From contig JBILTL010000027.1 of the NCBI GenBank assembly GCA_044371535.1, positions 1 through 19,889 of the forward strand: a DNA stretch of 19,889 nucleotides. The letters are read 5' to 3'. The notes beneath the pieces were generated by a model, which worked only from the letters and a program-made list of their open reading frames with translations, had not been told where the DNA came from and searched no databases. The first letter of the stretch is position 1. Each line of letters begins with the position of its first letter. Source of the stretch: CAIZGX01 sp044371535. Its GTDB lineage: Bacteria > Bacteroidota > Bacteroidia > Flavobacteriales_D > Sanyastnellaceae. Made by a program: the position numbers and the translations under genes. Positions 6,885 to 12,637 of the stretch are shown here, piece by piece.

Positions 6885-8621
6885 ATGAAAAACATATCTA
6901 TCTTTTTTGCGGTGATTTTTGCTGGAATTTTTTCAGTGAACGCGCAATGCCCTACATGTTCTCCAGATCCGACATGTACGAATACAACGGGAACACCTAT
7001 GATTTGTCCGGCCATTCCGCCTAACGCAACTACTGGGGTGTACTATGAACAAGTCATGACATTCTTTATTCCAACAGACGTCGTTGATCCATCTTCCGGA
7101 ATTAATGCAACGCTCCTTCAATTAACCATTACAGATGTTTCTGGGCTTCCATTTGGATTGGAGTTTACCCTGAACGATGCTGATGGAATATTTTATCCGC
7201 CGCAAGGTGAAACATCGGGTTGTGCAACGATATGCGGAACACCCGTATTGCCTGGAACTTATGACATCGTAATTAGCATTACGGCATTGGCAGAGGCTTT
7301 CGGTTTTGAGGTTACCCAAAATGATAGTTTCGTAATTACACTTATTGTGGAACAAGGTCCTGGTGGAACGTCTACGTTCACCTTCGATCAGTCTGCTGGT
7401 TGTGGATCTATAGATGTCGATTACGTTGCAACCATTGGCGGAGATGCCTCACAGCTTACGACGTATACGTGGGATTTTGGAAACGGACAAACAGGAACAG
7501 CAGCAGATCCTGCGCCTGTGAATTACGGCGCTCCTGGAACATACACAGCATCCCTTCAAACAGTTATTTCAAATTACGTTATTACTTCTGTAAACCTTGC
7601 AGGAGTGAACGGAAACTGGAACGGCGATGCTGATGATCTGTTCAGCACAGCAGACCCATACTTCACCATTAATAACTCAGCAGGAAGTGCTGTTTACACA
7701 AGCGGAACGGTGAACAACCAAACAAGTGCTTCGTACTCCAGTGTGAACTTCACGCTTTCAAATCCACCCTACACCATTACCTTTTGGGATTCCGATGATA
7801 TCTCCCAAGACGATAACCTCGGAACTTCTTCGTTCAACATTGGAGTAGGTTCTCAGTCCTTCACATCAGGTAATGGAACCTATGGAACTATCAACGTAGC
7901 ATTGAGCGAAGTGACGAACATTTCGGCTTCAACAGCAGTGAGTGTTTTCCCACAGCCAGATGCTTCAGTGAGTGTGAACGGAGATGTTATTTCTTGTTCG
8001 AACGACAGCATGCCAACATATTATTGGTACCACGATGGAATTCTTATTTCTGGTGAATCGGGATCAAGTTTAACCATGACAGAATCTGGATACTATTCGG
8101 TGTATTTGCAAAACGAATTCGGGTGCTCTTCAACCAGTGAGCCTTACTTGTATTGCGCGCCTGTTGAGATCTTTTGGAACGCTGCTTCCGATCAATTGTC
8201 GGTGGCAGATACTTACGATACCTACCAATGGTTCTACAACGGTTTGTTGCTTCAAGGAGCGATTACGTATTATTTAATTAGCCCGCCTAACGGAGTATAT
8301 GCTGTTCAAGTGACGAACAGCTACGGTTGCACCGTTACTTCAGACATCATTACCGTAAACGTGGGTGTTGAAGAAATAGCTCTCGAAGACCAATTGAACA
8401 TTTATCCGAATCCGGTTACCGATGTTTTGAATGTTCAATGGAACAACACCACCGAAACTGCAACGCTTTCTATTCGCGATCTTTCAGGAAGATTGGTTCT
8501 TTCCGAGCGTGTAGCGAATGGAAACGCAGTACTTGAACTTTCTAATTTGTCTTCAGGAAATTATATTCTTGAATTGCAATTGGAAAAAGGAACTCTGCGC
8601 AAACAAGTTGTGAAACTTTAA
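6885..8621 (+). CDS. Secreted multidomain protein: Ig-like, PKD, C2-like region, two Ig-like modules, T9SS type A sorting domain
   Basis: The chosen ATG gives 578 residues with a clean signal peptide (MKNISIFFAVIFAGIFSVNA, then QCPTC). An in-frame TTG at 6855 would place ten unlikely residues ahead of it. Visible modules are a beta-sandwich region (about 40-158), a PKD domain with TYTWDFGNGQTG and GAPGTYTASL (about 165-230), and a C2-like region (about 231-340) with GDADDLFSTADPYF and FWDSDDISQDDNLG. Two Ig-like modules follow, with the repeated pattern YxWYxxG...SGxYxVxxxNxxGC (about 361-425 and 430-494). The C-terminal sorting domain (503-578) has LNIYPNPVTD, IRDLSGRLV, LSSGNYIL and KQVVKL. 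T9SS cargo of this type crosses the outer membrane and is usually anchored at the surface. No catalytic domain is recognised, so an adhesive or binding role is inferred. Confidence 0.88.
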   Translation: MKNISIFFAVIFAGIFSVNAQCPTCSPDPTCTNTTGTPMICPAIPPNATTGVYYEQVMTFFIPTDVVDPSSGINATLLQLTITDVSGLPFGLEFTLNDADGIFYPPQGETSGCATICGTPVLPGTYDIVISITALAEAFGFEVTQNDSFVITLIVEQGPGGTSTFTFDQSAGCGSIDVDYVATIGGDASQLTTYTWDFGNGQTGTAADPAPVNYGAPGTYTASLQTVISNYVITSVNLAGVNGNWNGDADDLFSTADPYFTINNSAGSAVYTSGTVNNQTSASYSSVNFTLSNPPYTITFWDSDDISQDDNLGTSSFNIGVGSQSFTSGNGTYGTINVALSEVTNISASTAVSVFPQPDASVSVNGDVISCSNDSMPTYYWYHDGILISGESGSSLTMTESGYYSVYLQNEFGCSSTSEPYLYCAPVEIFWNAASDQLSVADTYDTYQWFYNGLLLQGAITYYLISPPNGVYAVQVTNSYGCTVTSDIITVNVGVEEIALEDQLNIYPNPVTDVLNVQWNNTTETATLSIRDLSGRLVLSERVANGNAVLELSNLSSGNYILELQLEKGTLRKQVVKL

Positions 8622-8627
8622 TCCGAC

Positions 8628-8650
8628 TTATTTCGATTGATCCGGAGGAT
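8628..8650 (-). repeat. Inverted copy of a 23-nt intergenic element (core CGGATCAATCGAAATAA)
   Basis: Read on the minus strand, 8628-8644 is identical over 17 bases to 9956-9972, and the full 23 bases match 9950-9972 at 21 positions. It lies between the stop of the T9SS gene and the 3' end of yraN. A third, looser copy is at 9922-9944. A match this long within 20 kb is unlikely to be chance and suggests a dispersed repeat family. Confidence 0.7.
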
Positions 8651-8655
8651 TGAAA

Positions 8656-9021
8656 TTATTGAGCAATAGGATAAAACGCCTCTTCGAAATGAAAGATTTT
8701 TGAAGAGGCGTTTTCTTGTTCTACGATAGAAATCACGTCGAATCGAGGCTCTAGCGAATAGTTGTGAAGCACAATGAACAAGTGCGCTGCACGAATAAGT
8801 TTCTGTCGCTTCCGCGGATTCACCGCGTCTAGCGGATTGCCGAAGGCGTCGGTGCTCCGCGTTTTCACTTCAACAAAGACTAAATAATCATGATCAATCA
8901 TGATTAAATCAATTTCGTACGGATCTATTCGCCAGTTCATGGCTACTTCACGATATCCTTTTTTCTTTAAAAACTCGAGCGCTTGCGCCTCGCCTTTTTT
9001 TCCAAGTGCGGTGTGATTCAT
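8656..9021 (-). CDS. YraN family protein (UPF0102, endonuclease-like fold)
   Basis: A 121-residue protein of normal family length. N-terminal LGKKGEAQALEFLKKKGY is the family signature helix. The restriction-endonuclease-like core follows with IDPYEIDLIMID (E36, D38) and LVFVEVKTRS (E51, K53), the latter matching the E-x-K of PD-(D/E)xK nucleases. NPRKRQKLIRAAHLFI is the conserved basic helix after it. The cellular role is unproven; some authors link it to DNA processing and recombination. The start codon lies 38 bases from the divergent start of the barrel protein gene. Its last 20 or so codons contain a strong hairpin that may terminate the convergent gene. Confidence 0.92.
   Translation of the reverse strand: MNHTALGKKGEAQALEFLKKKGYREVAMNWRIDPYEIDLIMIDHDYLVFVEVKTRSTDAFGNPLDAVNPRKRQKLIRAAHLFIVLHNYSLEPRFDVISIVEQENASSKIFHFEEAFYPIAQ
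8673..8714 (+). terminator. Strong stem-loop acting as likely intrinsic terminator for the T9SS gene
   Basis: AAAACGCCTCTTC at 8673-8685 is perfectly complementary to GAAGAGGCGTTTT at 8702-8714. A G-T pair and three more pairs extend the stem inward, leaving a loop of about 8 bases. It sits 51 bases after the stop of the plus-strand T9SS gene and is followed by a T-rich tail (TTTTCTTGTT). The whole hairpin lies inside the last codons of the convergent yraN gene. Confidence 0.6.
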
Positions 9022-9032
9022 CTTTAAGCAAT

Positions 9033-9040
9033 TACATTTG
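9033..9040 (+). promoter_or_regulatory. -7 promoter element TACATTTG
   Basis: A perfect match to TAnnTTTG, ending 19 bases before the ATG at 9060, in the 38-base gap between divergent yraN and the barrel protein. The -33 region overlaps the first codons of yraN and has no clear TTTG. It supports the ATG at 9060 rather than an upstream in-frame start at 9006. Confidence 0.45.
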
Positions 9041-9059
9041 CTGCAAATTATTTCAGTCT

Positions 9060-9920
9060 ATGAAGAATCTTCTTGTTTTCATGTTTGTCTTTATGGGCAT
9101 AACAACTTTCGCTCAGACTTCAAACGAGCCACAGACTTCATGGGGCGGGGTTTCTGATCGCAAGGGACAGAATTATATCTACTGGGGTTACAACAGAGCT
9201 TCCTACTTAAGAAGCTACATTCATTTCAAGGGAGATGGATACGATTTCGAATTGAAGGAAGTCAGCGCTACCGATATGCCTGCTAAGTTTGATCCAAACG
9301 TTTATTTGAACATTAAGTATTTCAGCGTACCGCAATTCAATGTTCGTTTCGGACGTTTCATCACCGATCAGTTTTCAGTTTCAGTAGGATGGGATCACAT
9401 GAAATATCGATTAACACCTACGCAGACGTGCATTTTAAACGGGTACATTGACACGACCAAATTTGCAGGACAAGAATTCACAGGGAATTTCAATAACCAA
9501 CAAATTTTGTATACCAACAGTTTCATGGATTTTCATCACAGCAACGGATTCAATTTTGTTCGTGCTGCTGCAGAATATCGCGCGCCGGTATGGATTGACA
9601 AAACCAAAAAGTATGGTCTGTACATGTGGTGCTCTGGAAATTTAGGCATCTTCTTGCCATGGACCGATTTCACTTTTTACGGAGAGCGTCACCTCAATTG
9701 GCTTCACGTTGCAGGATGGGGATGGAGCGCGTCATCGGGACTGCGCATGGAAGTGGGCAAACACTTCTTCGCTCAAGTGGGTGCGCAATTCGGAAGATCT
9801 TATTTAGGTGACATCATGTTGGAAGACGGCGATAAAAACGCTCGCGCTCAACAATCCATTACATTCATGGAACGCTCGTGGTCTATCGGAACCTACTTCG
9901 GTGGAGGGAAGAAGAAGTAG
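9060..9920 (+). CDS. Hypothetical outer-membrane beta-barrel-like protein
   Basis: From the chosen ATG the product has 286 residues and a signal peptide (MKNLLVFMFVFMGITTFA, then Gln). The mature part is rich in aromatic residues with alternating hydrophobic strands, for example YIYWGYNRASYLRSYIHFKG, FNVRFGRFITDQFSVSVGWD and RMEVGKHFFAQVGAQFG. The pattern suggests an outer-membrane barrel. The WGYNRA...IHFKGDGYDFEL motif recalls a widespread, uncharacterised Bacteroidota family. No enzyme motif is recognised. It has no T9SS sorting domain. The gene stands alone on its strand: divergent from yraN upstream, convergent with lpdA downstream across a repeat-rich spacer. An in-frame ATG at 9006 would bury the signal peptide and is rejected. 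Confidence 0.7.
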   Translation: MKNLLVFMFVFMGITTFAQTSNEPQTSWGGVSDRKGQNYIYWGYNRASYLRSYIHFKGDGYDFELKEVSATDMPAKFDPNVYLNIKYFSVPQFNVRFGRFITDQFSVSVGWDHMKYRLTPTQTCILNGYIDTTKFAGQEFTGNFNNQQILYTNSFMDFHHSNGFNFVRAAAEYRAPVWIDKTKKYGLYMWCSGNLGIFLPWTDFTFYGERHLNWLHVAGWGWSASSGLRMEVGKHFFAQVGAQFGRSYLGDIMLEDGDKNARAQQSITFMERSWSIGTYFGGGKKK

Positions 9921-9921
9921 A

Positions 9922-10000
9922 ATACTACGTATCAATCGAAATAACCCAACTCCTACGGATCAATCGAAATAAATTTCGATCAATCTCTACGAGATCAATC
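9922..10000 (+). repeat. Cluster of short repeats with motif CTACG(n)ATCAATC and core ATCAATCGAAATAA
   Basis: Copies begin at 9925, 9953 and 9987, each reading CTACG, then GATCAATC or TATCAATC with zero or one base between. The first two continue into CGAAATAA. An additional GATCAATC is at 9978. Within it, ATCGAAAT (9963-9970) and ATTTCGAT (9973-9980) form a perfect inverted repeat with a two-base centre. A fuller copy sits inverted at 8628-8650. This is non-coding sequence downstream of the barrel gene. Confidence 0.65.
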
Positions 10001-10045
10001 TGACTTCGTCATAGAATCAAATCGTCGAAGACATTCGCTGAAGGT

Positions 10046-10152
10046 ATTCGTGCTTGCACATTCGTTGCTTCGCAACATTCGTGTATTCACATTCGTTAGC
10101 AGAACATTCGTGCTTCGCACATTCGTTGCTTCGCAACATTCGTGCTTCGCAC
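10046..10152. repeat. Tandem array of seven ATTCG-led 14-17 nt units, several with mini-hairpin core GCTTCGC
   Basis: Units begin ATTCG at 10046, 10060, 10077, 10091, 10106, 10121 and 10138, giving spacings of 14, 17, 14, 15, 15 and 17. Two versions alternate: ATTCGTGCTTCGCAC and ATTCGTTGCTTCGCAAC. The core GCTTCGC occurs at 10067, 10112, 10128 and 10144. On the other strand this is GCGAAGC, a heptamer known as an unusually stable DNA mini-hairpin. The flanking bases (GT..AC or TT..AA) extend each stem. Two or three units are decayed. The array ends at the first base of the lpdA stop codon (10152), so it forms the 3' untranslated region of lpdA. Confidence 0.8.
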
Positions 10153-11558
10153 TAAATGTGTATCGCCCGCTTCGCCGTCGCATCCAACGCCGCTTCCTTG
10201 AAGCTCTCGGTGAATGTTGGGTGAGCGTGAGAGATGCGAGCGATGTCTTCAGCGCTTGCGCGGAATTCCATAGCTACAACCGCTTCAGCAATCATGTCTG
10301 CGCAACGCGGACCAATCATGTGAACGCCTAAGATTTCATCGGTGTCTTTGTCGGCCAATACTTTCACCAATCCATCGGTGTCCATACTCGCACGCGCTCT
10401 TCCGCTGGCTTTGAATGGGAAGCTTCCTACTTTGTAGTTCTTGCCCATCTCTTTCAATTGCTCCTCGGTGTATCCAACGCTCGCCACTTCAGGCCATGTG
10501 TAAACAACACCAGGAATTAAGTTGTAGTTGATGTGCGGCTTTTGTCCGGCAATAACCTCAGCTACAAATGTTCCTTCTTCCTCTGCTTTGTGCGCAAGCA
10601 TAGCGCCCTTCACCACATCGCCGATAGCGTAGATGTTCGGAACGCTCGATTGAAGGTGATTGTTAGTCACTATTCTTCCGCGTTCGTCTACCTGAACACC
10701 CGCTTTGTCTAATCCTAAATTGTCTGTATAAGGCTTTCTTCCTACCGAAACAAGAACGTAGTCTCCTTCAAGAGTTAGCTCTTCGCCTTTCGCGTTGTCT
10801 GCCTTCACGGTAACGGCTTTTCCTTTCGCTGTTACTTCTTTCACTTTATGTGAAAGGAAGAATTCGAAGCCAATAGCAGATAAAGATTTTTGAAGTTCTT
10901 TCCCCATCGTCTTATCCATAGTAGGAATGATTCCATCCATTAATTCCACCACACTCACCTTCGAACCGAGACGCGCATATACGCTTCCCAATTCCAGTCC
11001 AATTACACCACCACCAATCACAATCAAGTGCTTTGGAACTTCTTCCAACTTCAACGCTTCAGTGCTAGTAATAACGCGCTTTTTATCTATTTGAATGAAA
11101 GGAAGGCTTGCTGGTTTAGATCCAGTAGCTACAATGAAATTCTTTCCGCTTATTTCTTCGTTTGTTCCGTCGGCTTTCGCAATAGAAAGCGTTGAAGATG
11201 AAGTGAAAGTTCCATGTCCGTGAAGAACGGTCACTTTGTTTTTCTTCATCAAATAATCAATGCCCTTTGTTGTTTGGTCTACCACGTCTTGCTTACGCTT
11301 GATCATTTGACCCAAGTTAACCTTAGGCTTTGAACTCAAGTCAATTCCATGTGCTTCGAAGGTGTGAACCGCTTGGTGGTAGTGCTCGCTAGAGTCTAGA
11401 AGCGCTTTCGAAGGAATACATCCCACGTTTAAACAAGTTCCTCCAAGTGTTGAATAACGCTCAACCAATGCGGTTTTCATACCCAATTGAGCGCAACGAA
11501 TAGCAGCAACGTATCCGCCTGGACCCGCGCCAACAACAACTACATCGAAATTTTCCAT
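10152..11558 (-). CDS. lpdA: Dihydrolipoyl dehydrogenase (E3 / L-protein)
   Basis: A 468-residue flavoprotein disulfide reductase of full length. It reoxidises dihydrolipoyl groups of 2-oxoacid dehydrogenases and the glycine cleavage H-protein, using FAD and NAD+. The N-terminal FAD Rossmann motif is VVVVGAGPGGYVAAI. The redox-active disulfide is in GGTCLNVGCIPSK (C42 and C47). The NAD-binding motif is VIGGGVIGLELGSVYARLG, and the catalytic dyad lies in HAHPTFTE (H446, E451) near the C-terminus. The second FAD motif is IYAIGDV. It starts 18 bases after the DedA stop with its own -7 element. No E1 or E2 genes are next to it, as expected for an E3 shared between complexes. Downstream it runs straight into the mini-hairpin array. 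Confidence 0.97.
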   Translation of the reverse strand: MENFDVVVVGAGPGGYVAAIRCAQLGMKTALVERYSTLGGTCLNVGCIPSKALLDSSEHYHQAVHTFEAHGIDLSSKPKVNLGQMIKRKQDVVDQTTKGIDYLMKKNKVTVLHGHGTFTSSSTLSIAKADGTNEEISGKNFIVATGSKPASLPFIQIDKKRVITSTEALKLEEVPKHLIVIGGGVIGLELGSVYARLGSKVSVVELMDGIIPTMDKTMGKELQKSLSAIGFEFFLSHKVKEVTAKGKAVTVKADNAKGEELTLEGDYVLVSVGRKPYTDNLGLDKAGVQVDERGRIVTNNHLQSSVPNIYAIGDVVKGAMLAHKAEEEGTFVAEVIAGQKPHINYNLIPGVVYTWPEVASVGYTEEQLKEMGKNYKVGSFPFKASGRARASMDTDGLVKVLADKDTDEILGVHMIGPRCADMIAEAVVAMEFRASAEDIARISHAHPTFTESFKEAALDATAKRAIHI

Positions 11559-11562
11559 GGTG

Positions 11563-11570
11563 CAAAGATA
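11563..11570 (-). promoter_or_regulatory. -7 promoter element TATCTTTG before lpdA
   Basis: On the minus strand this is a perfect TAnnTTTG match, ending 4 bases (CACC) before the lpdA ATG. The spacing is the same as at the acyl-CoA carboxylase gene and would make the lpdA mRNA nearly leaderless. The -33 region would overlap the end of the DedA gene; no TTTG is visible there. Confidence 0.45.
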
Positions 11571-11576
11571 AGCACG

Positions 11577-12227
11577 TCAATCGATGACCTCGCTTTCTTT
11601 TGCTTTAGATTTTTTGCGCTCTTTCAAGTAAGCGCGAACGACGAATGCATTGGTAATAATGACAAATCCCAAAATAATGTACTCAACATAATCTTTGATG
11701 CCGGGAAACTTTTCGCCTAGGAAATAGCCCATGAGCGTAAGTGATAATACCCAAGCCACCGCACCAATGACATTGTAGCCAACAAACGACTTGAAAGGAA
11801 CGCGAATAACTCCAGCTAAAATGGGTGCGAAGGTTCTGATATAGGGAAGGAATTTGCCTAGAATAAGTGTCTTTCCGCCATGTCTTTCATAGAAGGTGCG
11901 CGTTGCATCGACATACTTCTTTTTGAAGAAAAATGAATCTTTCCGATTGAAAACTGCTGGACCGACCTTCCAACCGAAATAATATCCGAATAAACAACCG
12001 GCCAGCGAAGCAATGGACATATACGCAAGCAGGCTGTAGATGGAAGTGTCTAAAAGTTCGGGTTGTGTTGAAGTAATTAGCCCGGTGAAAAACAAAAGTG
12101 AATCTCCTGGAAGGAAGAAACCAATGATGATTCCATTTTCAGCAAAAAGAATAATCAACACCAAGGCAAGTCCGCCAATGTGCAGTATTTTTTCGGGGCT
12201 TGTAATACTTTGAATGAAATCCCACAT
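11577..12227 (-). CDS. DedA family inner-membrane protein
   Basis: A 216-residue polytopic membrane protein of the DedA/VTT (SNARE-associated Golgi) superfamily. The characteristic ENGIIIGFFLPGDSLLFFTG (residues 30-49) is the first re-entrant-loop region. The second conserved block is RHGGKTLILGKFLPYIRTFAPILAG (residues 115-139), which includes the family's G-[KR]-[FY]-[LI]-P-x-[IVL]-R pattern with R131. Some relatives flip undecaprenyl phosphate or other lipids, and loss causes pleiotropic envelope defects. This member's substrate is not determined. The C-terminus is basic (KERKKSKAKE), which suits a cytosolic tail. It lies 62 bases after the DUF3592 gene, and the lpdA gene starts 18 bases beyond its stop. 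TAATTTG, one base short of the -7 consensus, lies 7 bases before its ATG. Confidence 0.92.
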   Translation of the reverse strand: MWDFIQSITSPEKILHIGGLALVLIILFAENGIIIGFFLPGDSLLFFTGLITSTQPELLDTSIYSLLAYMSIASLAGCLFGYYFGWKVGPAVFNRKDSFFFKKKYVDATRTFYERHGGKTLILGKFLPYIRTFAPILAGVIRVPFKSFVGYNVIGAVAWVLSLTLMGYFLGEKFPGIKDYVEYIILGFVIITNAFVVRAYLKERKKSKAKESEVID

Positions 12228-12289
12228 AAGACTGCAAATTAGTCTTTTCTTCTTTCAGAATGTTTCTTGATTATCTAATCTAACAACAC

Positions 12290-12634
12290 CTATTCGTTAG
12301 GAAGTTTTTTTGGGTATTCGACACGAATAGTTTTGAAATTACTCTGGTCATATTTCACAGTAACAGCTGACCCCACAGCGTACATGGGTTCATTGTCACA
12401 GCGATCTTCTGTTCGAATACGCATGGTTTCTCCACCCTTAGGGGTGTATTCAATAACCGGATAGAAATACTTCTTCCCTTTCTCAGTCGCGCTCATCCAA
12501 TTGACAATGCGCCCTGAAGTCTTCTCACTTTTAAATGCAAAGCGAACGGTGTCTTTGAACAGATAGATTCCTATTCCAATCGAGAAAAGTGCAAGAAGGG
12601 TATAGGGAATGTAATCTGGCATGTTCTCTAGCAT
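12290..12634 (-). CDS. DUF3592 domain-containing small membrane protein
   Basis: A 114-residue protein with one N-terminal membrane helix (about residues 9-25, IPYTLLALFSIGIGIYLF) and a soluble beta-rich domain. That domain follows the DUF3592 pattern: TSGRIVNWMS, then YFYPVIEYTPKGGETMRIRT, then YAVGSAVTVKYDQSNFKTIRV. The family has no established function. The ATG at 12634 is 3 bases after the stop of the T9SS gene upstream on the same strand, so co-transcription is likely. A second Met four codons later is a possible alternative start. Confidence 0.75.
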   Translation of the reverse strand: MLENMPDYIPYTLLALFSIGIGIYLFKDTVRFAFKSEKTSGRIVNWMSATEKGKKYFYPVIEYTPKGGETMRIRTEDRCDNEPMYAVGSAVTVKYDQSNFKTIRVEYPKKLPNE

Positions 12635-12637
12635 GGT

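Noticed and set aside
10046..10152. Possible CRISPR array
   Set aside because: Units are 14-17 bases with no unique spacers of normal length between repeats, and no cas genes are present.
9995..10183. Minus-strand 62-codon open frame running through the mini-hairpin array (ATNVRSTNV-like repeats)
   Set aside because: It is translated repeat DNA overlapping the end of lpdA, with no plausible start signal; the low-complexity peptide follows from the 15-17 nt units.
10050..10331. Plus-strand 93-codon open frame over the array and the lpdA 3' end
   Set aside because: It overlaps conserved lpdA coding sequence antisense and has no recognisable domain.
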